Source of the DNA: Helianthus annuus
Taxonomy: Eukaryota > Streptophyta > Magnoliopsida > Asterales > Asteraceae
NCBI RefSeq assembly: GCF_002127325.2
Contig: NC_035435.2
Location: 127,697,893 to 127,761,892, forward strand
Direction: 5' to 3'
Length of the DNA stretch: 64,000 bases
Shown here: positions 33,218 through 44,027 of the stretch, piece after piece
How the letters are laid out: each line of letters starts with the position of its first letter
How positions within the stretch are numbered: position 1 is the stretch's first letter
The notes under the pieces: model-generated
The model's input: only the letters and a program-made list of their open reading frames with translations
Databases searched by the model: none
Told to the model about the DNA's origin: nothing
Program-made: the position numbers and the translations under genes

Positions 33218-34090
33218 GGACGGACTTCTAGAGGATATGAAAAAATACGACTTTGTATTTTACATACACTTGATGGAGCATATTCTAAACATCACACACA
33301 TTGTCCCAATGTCTACAAAGTAAAGAACAAGATTTGATGAATGCGGTTAAATTGGTTTCTTCCACAAAAAACCAACTTGAAAAGTTTAGGTTGGAAGGAT
33401 TTAATGAGTTCTTGGAGAAGGTTAACTCTTTTTGTGACATGTATGAACTTGAGGTGAAAAATTTAGACGATGAATATATTAACCCAAGATGGCCAAGAAG
33501 AAAAACGAACATCTCAAATCGGCACTATTACGAGTATGATTGCTTCAATGCGGTTCTAGATTTGCAAATTCAAGAATTTAGGAACCGTTTTAACGAGGTA
33601 ACATCGGAACTACTTCTTTGTATCAGTTGTTTGAGTCCGTGTGATAATTTTAGTGCGTTTGACATTCCAAATATACTAAAGTTAGCCGGAAAGTATCCAT
33701 ATGATTTCGATGAAGCCGAAAAACGAAGGCTTCCGGTTCAACTCGGAAACTACATTGATTTTGTGAAAAAAGATAAACAATTCGCCAACTTGGATGGTTT
33801 GTCAAGTCTTGTAAGGTTAATGGTTTCAACAAATATTCACGTAACTTTTACATTGGTATATCGTTTATTGAAGCTTGTTCTCGTATTACCCGTCGCAACC
33901 GCAACCGTTGAAAGATGTTTTTCGGCAATGAAGAATGTGAAGACCGACTTGCGTAATCGGATTGGCGATGAGAATTTAAGTGATAGTTGTATATGTTAGT
34001 TATATAGAGAAAGACTTGCTTAAGAAAGTACCTTTAGATGATGTTTTGGATAGATTTCAAAAAATGAAAACCCGTAGGGCGACTTTTTAA
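33218..34090 (+). pseudogene. hAT transposase, C-terminal part with dimerisation domain
   Basis: This continues the coding sequence of 25097-26562 after LARD-E and its duplicated CAAGC. Early codons read GLLEDMKKYDFVFYIHLMEH; a one-base slip near 33300 moves the frame to LSQCLQSKEQDLMNAVKLVS. The hAT C-terminal dimerisation domain follows (LVRLMVSTNIHVTFTLVYRL, LVLPVATATVERCFSAMKNV, DLRNRIGDENLSD). Another one-base slip near 33997 separates this from the end, IEKDLLKKVPLDDVLDRF, with TAA at 34088-34090. Two frameshifts plus the insertion make the gene non-functional. Confidence 0.87.
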
Positions 34091-35801
34091 ATATGTTTGT
34101 AACATCATTTGATGCGTTTTTGATGATTATATAAATTTAAGTTTGATGTTCTTTTTTTTACATGACCCGACCCGAACCGGTTTTTTATGTATATATCTAG
34201 ACGCCTAAAATTTTAAAAAAATTTCCGCACCCCCATGAAAAATTCCTGGGTCCGCCACTGATTGCTCGGTTAGACTTTTAAAGTGATTAGGAGTTGAGGT
34301 AGGTCAATCATGTCCTAATACGATTACCATTTAGTTTATTAGTGTGTTCATGTAAGGCACGAAACTCATACACGTATCAGGCAATCACGTTGACAACTTA
34401 CATACATATACCTATTTCACATATAATCACTTGTGATCATAGCACACAACTCACATAACATTTTCGTTGACATAAAACAGGTTTGATCATTCTCAGATAG
34501 CATAAACAACCATTTTGATACACACATAACAACTTATTACATTTCAGCTTTGATGTCCAGAACTGGGCTGTTTTTGGGTATTTTTATAAAATAGTTGTCT
34601 TATTCCAAAAATTCCAAATAAATTACAGAAAGTTCCAAGTGGTCCGCATCACCTTGTGTAAAAATCTCAAGACCTAAATCATTACCAATTATTTATTAAA
34701 AATCATCTACTAGGCTGCAGTCAGATTCGTCACTTTCTGACTGCAGTCCACGGAAAAATTTATTTAAAAATCATCGTCTGTCCGATTGGCAAAATTCCAG
34801 TGGGAAATTTTCGGGAACATCCGTGCCCAGCTACTGTACGAATTTCACGACCTAACTCTATCCAGTTTACAGGATATAACGAAAAACATAACATGTAATT
34901 TCTGCAGAAAAAAATGCAGCTTTAGCTGCTGTACGAAACAGCTCTTTAAAAATAGTAAACGACATCAGAAAAATGTGATTCCAGTGCCATTTGAAGCGTT
35001 TTTCAAAATCGTGCATTTTAGACTTCAGAAAATCTATTTTTCGATATATAACGACCTGTTTACAGCCAACTGAAGTTGGTTGTTTATGCTAATCAGCTTT
35101 CAGTTTTCATCTTTATAATACTAGAACGAGTTTAACCGATCATGAAACTTAGTAATATCAACTAATAACAAGTTAACCCATCAAGTATCATCTAGCATAT
35201 CAAAAATCACAACAACCCTAGGTATATAACATCCCAAACATCAACAGAAACGCAGCTTTAAACACATAAAGAACATCACTAATCTTGAAGCGGAATGAGA
35301 GAACTAGAGGGAGAGGGAGATGCGATCAAGAGGGGGGGGGGTGCCGTCGCACAAGGAGAAGAGCAACTAGGGTTTCTTTATTATTTTTTTTGATCTCATG
35401 CACCAACATACGTAATTATAAAACACAAGGGGGTGGGGCGATTTGGGCCAGTTGGGCCGCAAGGAAAGGGGTGGCGGGTTGGGCTGGTTTGTTTGGGCCG
35501 AAAATTAGTGTGGGAGAATGGGGTTGGTTCGGTTTTTGGGTCACAAGGTAACGGGTTTCGGTTTCTCGTAAGTTTTGCAAAATAACATATTACAATGTTT
35601 CGGTTTCGAGTTTAGTTTCCGCGTAATTCACATAATAGTGTTTTGGTTACGATAGTCGAGTATTATGCTAATAAAATACAAACGAGTATCACGCCACTAA
35701 ATTATCCGCGGCACACGTATTTTATAATAACCACCTAAACTAAAGTATAACCGTAACGAGAACTGAACCAGAATGGATACCTGATTTTCCGGAATGTCAC
35801 A

Positions 35802-36154
35802 TAAAACACCGGTAAGTACCGGTACCAAACCTGTGTATTCGGTACCGGTACCACTTTTCACTATTTTTCAATACCGGTACTTTCGGTATTGAACGGTATT
35901 GCGGTTAAAAAAATTAAAACCTTAATAGCAAAGAAAATCAAAATCCACCAACTTTATTAATATTATTATATTATTATCATTTCGGTCGAAAAATCTTGAT
36001 ATTTATTGAATCTTCTTCATTTTCGAAACGCGTACGCGCCTCTCGTGAATCTTGTCGATCAGATTCTGAAAATCTCCGAACGAGCTCTTTTAAACGAATC
36101 TACAATCCTAAACCTGCATAATCCATTCTCCATTAGATACCAAATTCCCTGTTA
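35802..36154 (+). promoter_or_regulatory. Region between Gyp-B LTR and RABA1 start
   Basis: The first 110 bp are rich in ACCGGTACCGGTACC-type palindromes and look like another repeat remnant. The rest is AT-rich, then a CT-rich 5' leader (about 36010-36154). Any promoter of RABA1 must lie here or inside the retrotransposon LTR. Confidence 0.5.
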
Positions 36155-37683
36155 ATGGCGGCATACAGAGCTGACGATGACTACGATTACCTCTTCAAAC
36201 TAGTCCTGATCGGAGACTCTGGTGTCGGTAAATCTAATTTACTTTCTAGATTTGCTAAAAACGAGTTTAATCTCGAATCAAAGTCAACGATTGGCGTTGA
36301 ATTCGCCACTAGAAGTATTCGTGTCGATGATAAGATTGTTAAGGCTCAGATTTGGGATACTGCTGGTCAAGAAAGGTTTGATTATCTTTTATTTTTTTTA
36401 TATATCTTTTTATGTTGTGGTTGTTTGTATGTTATGGTTTGAAATTGTGGTTAGATTTGGTGTTTTGTTGTTTGTAAGTTTTTGGGATCTGAATTTGTTA
36501 AGGTAATTGAAGTTGTGGGTTATGATTTTTTTGGGTTCAAAGATCTATGATCTGTTTCCAAGGTTTATGTCTTGATTGGAAGGAATAGGGGGACAATTGT
36601 ATGATTTGTTTCTAGGGTTTATATCATATACATGTGTTAGTTTTTTTTTTAAAATGCGTGCATCGGGAGCGCGTAATGCGCGCGTTAGATGATGCGGTGA
36701 TGAGTTCGCATATCGCGATGTGATTATGTGACGCGCATGTGATGTGCGCATTATGCGGTCTGACGCGATCTTATGCATGATGTTGTGGCGTCTTATGTGG
36801 TTGACCAGTATTTGAACAAATTAGACCGTCAATTGCAATGGGTCCGAGTTTTTTAAATCTGATTGAACAAATCTGACCATTAGTTAATCAATGAGTTTTC
36901 TGAGTATTTGAATAAATTAGACTATCGATTGAACAAATCTGACTAGAGATGATGAGAATATCTTATATTTGACTAGAGATGATGAGAATATCTTATATTT
37001 TATTGTTTAAAAGTTAACAAGTTAAAATATTATCTTTGAATATTTTTTAGTATTATTTTAGTAGCGAACGTCTCGCAAATGTGATGCATGTGCTTCGTGC
37101 ATCACGCATCGGATTTTGGGATCAAATATTTGCCTTTTTGTTCCAAAATTCAAGAATCATTTCGCATTTATATGAGCAAATGTGTTGTAAATTATCTTTG
37201 ATTTTGTAGAACTAATTTAGCCCTAATTACACTGGTTGGTTGTTCTTTAGGTACCGCGCAATTACAAGTGCATACTACAGAGGAGCTGTTGGAGCATTAC
37301 TTGTGTATGACACGTCACGCCACGTCACCTTTGAGAACGTTGAGCGATGGCTAAAAGAGCTTCGTGACCACACGGACTCAAACATTGTGATCATGTTAGT
37401 TGGAAACAAAGCTGACTTACGCCACTTGCGTGCAGTCCCCACCGAGGAAGCAAAAACATTTGCTGAAAAAGAGAACACTTATTTCATGGAGACATCGGCT
37501 TTGGAGGCTTTGAATGTTGAAACCGCGTTTACAGAAGTCCTTACACAGATTTATCATGTGGTTAGCCGCAAAGCACTTGATGCAGCTAATGATCCTTCGG
37601 ATTTGCCGAAAGGGCAGACCATTAACGTGGGGTCAAAGGACGATGTTTCTGCTGTCAAGAAAGTCGGTTGCTGCTCTGCTTAA
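36155..37683 (+). CDS. RABA1: RAB11-type small GTPase, RABA1 group
   Basis: Two exons, 36155-36375 and 37251-37683, joined by an 875-bp GT-AG intron that splits the Arg codon of GQER; the product is 217 residues. GTP-binding motifs are all present: GDSGVGKS (20-27), the switch I Thr in STIGVEF, WDTAGQE (67-73), NKAD (126-129) and TSA (155-157). The C-terminus has [13 protein letters not shown] and ends GCCSA, a double-Cys prenylation site (214-215). The sequence is closest in my memory to Arabidopsis RABA1f. RABA1 proteins act in traffic between trans-Golgi/recycling endosomes and the plasma membrane. Start, splice and stop are all normal, so it appears functional. The 3' flank has AATATT-rich sequence suited to polyadenylation. 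Confidence 0.95.
36376..37250 (+). other. RABA1 intron with a CpG-dense patch and a tandem duplication
   Basis: About 36651-36790 is crowded with GCG/CGC words (GCGCGTAATGCGCGCG, ATCGCGATG) in an otherwise AT-rich intron, with a similar phrase near 37060-37115. A 29-bp block starting TGACTAGAGATGATGAGAAT is tandemly doubled at about 36942-36999. This suggests a repeat insertion in the intron; the ends are unclear. Confidence 0.55.
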
Positions 37684-37991
37684 GGATGTTTTTTAAGGAT
37701 TGAGACAGTTTTGAATTCTAGTCTTGGATTATTGAAGACAAGACAGTGATTGAACTGAGAATCATCTTGTTGGGTCTCAGACTTTGTTAAGTAACATATG
37801 TGATTTCTATAATATTCAAGAGACATGTTTTGATTTCTATAATATTTTTCTTTCCAAATCTCTTGATTTCTCTTTCAAGTGCTCTACATACTTGTTTATT
37901 GTCTTGACAATTCCACTTAGCAGTGCACATAAACTAATTTATATCTAGAAATCTACACTTATTAGTTTTTAATTAGTGTTTTTTTAATAAC
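37684..37991. other. 3' flank of RABA1
   Basis: 3' UTR-like sequence with a short repeated phrase (TGATTTCTATAATATT, twice at about 37801 and 37831). No other gene seen. Confidence 0.5.
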
Positions 37992-38017
37992 AATTTCAAG
38001 ATTTTATAGGATAGATT

Positions 38018-38261
38018 TGTCCCCTTCGCCTTCGACACCTTTGGATCCCTGGCTCCAGAAGCTATCCGTTTGTTGACTAGGGTCCAACAGGTTGTCCACA
38101 GCAGTGGCTCATCAACAGGGGGCAGGGGTTTGTTTTTAATAGGCTAGGGTTTGCTATCCAGAAAGGGGTAGCAGCCCAGCTTGTTGCTCGCTTACCTGCG
38201 ATATTGATGTAAAGTGCATTTTTAAATAATTGGAACGTATTTTTTGGATTAAAAAAAAAAA
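38018..38261 (+). mobile_element. 5'-truncated LINE insertion with poly(A)
   Basis: Only about 244 bp of the 3' end. It encodes the familiar tail of plant L1 proteins (FDTFGSLAPEAIRLLTRVQQ, VVHSSGSSTG, then in a shifted frame GFAIQKGVAAQLVARLPAIL), followed by a run of 13 or more A. The flanks carry an identical 26-bp target duplication (37992-38017 and 38262-38287), as expected from target-primed reverse transcription. Confidence 0.85.
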
Positions 38262-38287
38262 AATTTCAAGATTTTATAGGATAGATT

Positions 38288-38693
38288 ACAAACTGCACGT
38301 GCAATAATAGTACTCTTAGCCTTTTGGTTCTTGAGTAACCCGGTTAGCGACATCCTAACCGTACACTATTAAAAAAAAAAAAATCCCCTTGAGGGCATTA
38401 GTAACCAAGTTTCTTTATTGTACACTAAAGTCATTTACACCTTTTTTTCTAGCTGCAAGTTTTACTCAAGTTTTAATGTTGTTCCTTTGTTGTGAACTTT
38501 TTACAAATGTTATTTAAAAAAAAAATTAAGTAGCGTGAATGGTACATATATGAAACATGATTATGATTTAATTATTTTTTTTTTCAAGTTTGATATGAAA
38601 TAGGTAGTTATTGTTAAGAAAAAAAAAATAAATAATAAGTAATGTTTTATACTTTTGGTATATGGGTCTTAAACAATAATGAATCTTGAGTAA
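38288..38693. other. AT-rich spacer
   Basis: No gene seen; several poly-A/poly-T runs. AGTAA at 38689-38693 is the left target-site copy of Gyp-D. Confidence 0.6.
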
Positions 38694-40499
38694 TGTAACA
38701 CCCCAGTTTTCGTATGTCTTAATATAATAAATTAATAGTGAGGATTTAACGACAAAGAATGGTAAATATAATTTTTTACCATTATACCCCAAAATATAAA
38801 TTTATGAATAGGTTAACTAAGAATGTATGAAAATAAAAGTTTAACTATCAAGTATAATGCTCAATATTTGAGGGACCAAAGTTGGGCAATTAGAAAGATA
38901 ATTTAATTAAAATTCACAACACAAAACACACACATCAGACATATGTGTGCGTGTATGTGCGACCAGAAGAGGGCAAGGGAAGAACAAACCCTAAACAACA
39001 CAAATCAATCAAATTGAAAGGGGATTTGGGGTCTAGTTGAATGCATGAGATAAGAATGGTGATCACCTAAGTGTTTCTTGTATCAAGTAAGTCGAATTTT
39101 GCAATTTGGTGATGTTTGATTTAATGGGTTTAGTATAATTCGTGAATGTATTGCTAAATTCAGTATGATTAACGGTTTCTAAGGAGATTTAGACATCACT
39201 AGATGCTAAATTTTAGTATGAACATGATTAGGGCAAAACCCCACTTGCATGTCAAATAATGCTTAGAAATTGTGAAGTTTTGTATGTTAAATTGATGATT
39301 GAATTATGAAATTGTTATGAATATTGATTTAGAATTGAATGCTCTTGATTTGAATGATAGATTTTGACATGGTAGGATGTTTGTGTTACTCAAGGAGTGA
39401 ACTATGAAAAGTTGTGCTTAAAATGCTTGTACATTATGCTAGTCTAGTGATATGCACACCATGTGTTTGACAAAATGCCTAAATGAGTTTAGTTATGGCT
39501 TTTGCATGAATACTTGTTAAGATGATGCAACTTTCTCATGACAATGATATATGTGACTAGTAAATGCCATAACATACTATAAGGATTGGTGAAATTTATG
39601 TTAAAAGAAAGCTAAAGCACGAGATTATGACATATAGGCACAAAGAAGGAAGAAGGCGCAAGTCACTCAAAGGCACAACCATCACAAGATCGCGGTAAGT
39701 TCATATGAACTTTATGTACTATATTGGTAGATTATGAATGATACCATTTAGAACTATGATTTTAGTATAATTTCCCTTTATGAATCATGATTGAATAAAT
39801 GCAAAGAGTTTGTATGGAGAAATGTCCGAAAGATCAAGTTGTGGTAAAATTTAAAGGATCCGTCTATTAGGATGAAATGTTAAATAGAATGATAGTTGGA
39901 ATGTTTAGGAATTAAATTTGCCATACGGGTCAAATGGGGTAAGTACATGAAGGAATGATATGTGGCGATTCATCACAAATGAATTGGAAAAGTGGAATGA
40001 TGAATGTTTCCGAATGAAAGTAAATATGTTGTAGGGTATTATGCTATGTTAATGGGTGAAAAAGAATATGGAACTAAAGGATTGTAATTGTTATGTGTTA
40101 CGAACTAACAAGTGTTTGTTGTTATGAATGTTAGGTAAATCTCATGCTTGATTGCGGCGCATTCGGAGCGAACACACAATTGTCGACCTTTACACGCTTT
40201 CGGTTCGTGTTGTTGATTATGAATGGGTCAAAAACTTCGTTTTGTCATATGATGTTAAATTGTGTCTAGTATGTTAGTAAGTAGCTAGAACTTCTAAATC
40301 TTTTGGTATATTTTGTACAAAATTGTTCATGGTGAACCTTATGGTCACAACTTTGTGGTTTTGAAAGTGTCGTAGTATTAATAGTAATGGTATTGTTAAA
40401 AACAGGGAAAAGGTTAAATTTTCGAACGGGTCATGTCAAATTTTTTTAGAAATTGTATAAAGTTATGTTATACATCAACAAGGGAAAATGGGCGTTTCA
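38694..40499 (+). repeat. 5' LTR of Gyp-D
   Basis: TGTAACACCCCAG...GGGCGTTTCA, 1806 bp. It matches the 3' LTR base for base except for about four substitutions (for example A/G at the 12th base of the LTR). Confidence 0.93.
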
Positions 40500-40502
40500 A
40501 GT

Positions 40503-40515
40503 TGGTATCAGAGCC
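40503..40515 (+). other. Primer-binding site of Gyp-D (initiator tRNA-Met)
   Basis: TGGTATCAGAGCC starts three bases after the LTR end. Confidence 0.9.
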
Positions 40516-41339
40516 TAGGTTTGAGGGATTTAAGCATCAAATGCTTGAACTCAAACCAAAAGCTCGGGAGAAGTGTGTGTTCGATCCGTGGCGCAAAGCA
40601 AGTAAGTGTTCTAAATGATTACGTTATGAAATAATTTTGCATTTCAATTTAAGTTGTTGTGGGACGTTATGAAATGATTACGTGACGTAGTGGAAGATAT
40701 AGGATGAATCAGATCAGTTTGGGGGTTAATACGGGTCAAAAGGGAGTAGAAAAACATGAAAAAAAACAATAAAAGTACGCTGGGCACTACCGTAAGTTAC
40801 GGTGGTACCGTAACTTACGGTAGCACCTGGGAGAAAGAGTGGCTACCGTAAGTCAGTAGCTTGGCACCGTAAAGGGAAAGGGGTCACCGTAAGTTACGGT
40901 ACCACCGTAACTTACGGTGGAGCTCATTTTCAGCCATTTCAAAATATATTGTTCTGTTTATTGTTTTATTCATACGGAAGGTACCTAGAATGATATAATT
41001 CGATCCTAATGGGTAAGAAAAGTATATCAAGATGCAAGGGATAAAGAATACTACGGAGTTGGTTGTCGGAAACGTTGAGTTTCCAAAGAAAGTTTAAGCA
41101 TGGTTTAGTCATGAGCAATTTCTTTCACATAATAGAAAGAATGAGAGCTATGTAGCACTAGCATGGTCATATGATAGAAAGGATGAATGAACGTCTAAAA
41201 TAAAGCATGATACGATACAATGACGATAAGGCAAGAAGTATGAATGATGAATGGAACGTGTCATGATAAAATAATGTTAAGACATGATGGTGGAATAAAC
41301 GAAATGAAATCTAATGAATGTAACAAATGTTTTATGTAG
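40516..41339 (+). other. Gyp-D leader with a cluster of 15-bp palindromes
   Basis: ACCGTAAGTTACGGT or ACCGTAACTTACGGT at 40789, 40807, 40886 and 40904, plus partial copies at 40844 and 40866. Each can fold on itself and neighbouring copies can pair with one another. They lie in the untranslated RNA leader about 430-550 bases before the gag ATG. Confidence 0.8.
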
Positions 41340-44027
41340 ATGGCCGATAGGGTAAATGCGAATGAGGACGATGAAGCACGCCGAAATGAAATAAAAGCTA
41401 TGGTTGTGGAAGAAGTAATGAAAGCAATTGAGGCTAGTATTCCCCGACTAGCTCAAGAAGTCGAAGGGCAAGTATTGGAAATAATTAATACCTCGGTAAC
41501 GTCCAAGGTAGAAGAATTGAAAGAAATGATTAGCGAATTGCAAGTGAAGAAAAGCTTTCGGCGATGCACGTACAAGGAGTTCATGGCATGCAACCCCTTA
41601 CCATACAAAGGGGAAGTTGATCCGATAGCTTGTCAAAGGTGGATTTCCAGTACCGAGGCAGTGTTTACACGAAGTAGATGTGAAGCGGAGGATCAAGTAA
41701 TGTTTGCCACGGGCCTTCTACAACTTCGAGCAAAAGATTGGTGGGACGCATACTCGAAGGAATTGGGGGATGATAAGGTACGATCGTTGACATGGCAAGA
41801 ATTCAAGGAGTCATTTCTGAAATATTATAGCCCACAATCCGCAATCGATAAGATTCAGGAAGACTTCTTACGTCTCAGACAAAAGGATGAAACGATTGAT
41901 GAGATAACAAACAAGTTCCTTGAGATGGTGAAGTTCTGTGAGGAAATAGCGGGGACTGAGAGGCAAAGGATTGTACATTACCATGCTATGTTAAAGGCTG
42001 AATATCGGGAATTTGTGAACCCCTCCAAGTGTGCGACGTTAAATGAACTAATTGAGCGGGCAAGGGACAGGGAAATTGAGATAAAAAGGCAGGTTGAACG
42101 GGGAGAGAAAAGGGTAGCGGAGAAGCCTACCAATGCAAGTCCAACGAAAAAGACAAGATATCAAAACCAAAGCAAGAAAGGGAAAGCAAGTAGCGAGATT
42201 CCGACTTGCAAGACGTGTGGGAAGCATCATTCGGGTGAATGTTTGTCGGGAAAGAAGGGATGCTACAAATGTGGACGAGAAGGACATCCGTTTTATAGGT
42301 GCCCCAAAAACTCAAAGGCGTGTTACAATTGTAATGAAACGGGGCACATTAAAGCGGAATGTCCAAAACTCCAACAAGGGACAAAGAGAGATGGAAAGAA
42401 GGATGAGCCCCCCAAGGCTCGCGGAAGGATGTTTCAGTTAACCTCGGATGAAGCCAAAGCTAGCCCGGACGTGGTTTCAGGTATATTTTTGGTGAATTCT
42501 ATGCCTATGAATGTTTTATTTGATTCCGGGGCTAGTAGGTCGTTCGTTTCTAATGAATTGTTAGCTCACCCATCGTTTAAGCTTGAAAAGATGATAGTAC
42601 CCTTAGAAGTAGAAGTTGCTGATAGTAAAAGCTATTTGTTACATGATATTTGTAGAAACTGTAAGATCTTAATTGAAGATGAGGAATTTAGTATAGATCT
42701 TGTTCCGATGTACATGGGGGAATTCAAAGTAGTTGTAGGAATGGATTGGCTTGCCCAAAACCACGCTGAAATCCAATGTGAAAAGAAAGTCATTCATGTA
42801 GTAACCTCGGGGGGGAAACGAGTAAGTGTTCAAGGAGATAGAGTCATCAAGTCGAAATTGTGTTCTATAATCAAAGCTGTCAAACATGTGAGGAACGGGG
42901 GTAGAGCTTATCTATCTTATGTGATTGACACCGATCGAGGTGTCCCAAAGCTTGAAGATGTGAAAGTGGTGAACGAATATCCGGATGTGTTTCCGGAAGA
43001 CCTACCAGGCCTTCTGCCTGAACGAGAAGTAGAATTCAAAATAGATCTTAACCCGGATGCAAAACCGGTGGCTAAGGCTCCTTATCGGTTGGCCCCAACC
43101 GAAATGAAAGAATTGATGACGCAACTTCAAGAGTTGCTCGATAAGGGTTTTATTAAACCAAGTGTTTCACCATGGGGAGCACCTGTATTATTCGTAAAGA
43201 AGAAAGATGGTTCGATGCGAATGTGCATCGACTATCGAGAGTTGAATAAGTTAACAGTGAAGAATCGATACCCGTTGCCCAGAATTGACGACCTTTTTGA
43301 CCAGCTACAAGGGGCGAGTTGGTTTTCAAAAATTGATTTGCGGTCGGGATATCACCAACTGCGTGTGCGAGAAGAAGATGTACCGAAAACCGCGTTTCGA
43401 ACACGATACGGACATTACGAGTTTTTAGTAATGTCCTTTGGACTGACGAACGCGCCAGCTGCGTTTATGGATTTAATGAATCGGGTGTGCCGACATATGC
43501 TTGATAAGTATGTAATCGTTTTTATCGACGGTATTCTAATATACTCCCGCAGTGAAGCAGAGCATGCTTCCCATTTACGTGATGTATTAGAAACGCTTCG
43601 CAAGGAAAAGTTATATACAAAATTCTCAAAGTGTGCCTTTTGGCTTAGAGAGGTACAATTTTTGGGCCATGTGATCGATGCGAATGGTGTCCATGTGGAT
43701 CCGTCCAAGGTAGATGCGGTAATGAATTGGGTACCCCCGAAGAATCCAAGCGAAATAAAAAGTTTTCTAGGCTTGGCTGGGTATTATAGGAGATTTATCC
43801 AAGATTTCTCCAAGATAGCCTCTCCTATGACGAAGTTAACAAAGAAGAGTGAAAAGTTTATATGGGGCGAAGAGCAAGAAAAAGCGTTTCAAACTTTAAA
43901 AGAAAAGCTCTCAAATTCTCCGGTGTTGACATTACCGGATGGAACGAATGGTTTGGTGGTGTATACTGACGCCTCTCGTCAAGGTTTAGGTTGTGTGTTA
44001 ATGCAAAGGGGTAAAGTCGTTGCTTAT
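41340..44027 (+). pseudogene. Gyp-D gag-pol, first part (gag, protease, RT, start of RNase H)
   Basis: ATG at 41340 ([15 protein letters not shown]). A coiled-coil N-terminus precedes a Retrotrans_gag domain (about residues 75-245). Two CCHC knuckles start near residues 308 and 328, and the protease DSG is at about 395-397. RT has [16 protein letters not shown] and [11 protein letters not shown], but the active site reads FIDG (residues 728-731; codon 43530-43532 is GGT where GAT is expected). RNase H starts at [12 protein letters not shown]. The frame is intact to residue 896, where Gyp-C interrupts it; codons read from 44028 to 44084 belong to the Gyp-C LTR. Confidence 0.93.

Larger units (their letters stand above)
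24366..34260 (+). mobile_element. hAT DNA transposon, 9.9 kb including a nested LTR element
   Basis: Terminal inverted repeats TAGGGGCGGACC (left) and GGTCCGCCACTG (right), with a perfect 8-bp target duplication ATTGCTCG (24358-24365 and 34261-34268). It encodes one hAT transposase, interrupted by LARD-E (26563-33212). Without that insertion the element is about 3.2 kb. Subterminal GCACCCCTTGAAAAA is mirrored near the right end. Confidence 0.92.
20848..35801 (-). mobile_element. Gyp-B: old, truncated Ty3/gypsy element carrying nested insertions
   Basis: On the minus strand: LTR (35801 down to 23602, interrupted), degenerate primer site, leader, gag, and the start of protease, where it ends at about 20850. 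There is no RT, integrase or 3' LTR. Gag is split by a hAT MITE (21391-22132) and the LTR by a hAT transposon (24366-34260). Confidence 0.8.
23602..35801 (-). repeat. LTR of Gyp-B, split by the hAT transposon
   Basis: The two pieces are 23602-24365 and 34269-35801, about 2.3 kb in total without the insertion and its duplication. On the minus strand it starts TGTGACATTCCGG at 35801 and ends GGGGGTGTGACA at 23602. Its outer end lies 354 bp from the RABA1 start codon. Confidence 0.75.

Noticed and set aside
35285..35551. 88-codon plus-strand frame
   Set aside because: GC/GA-rich low-complexity segment within the Gyp-B LTR with no homology.
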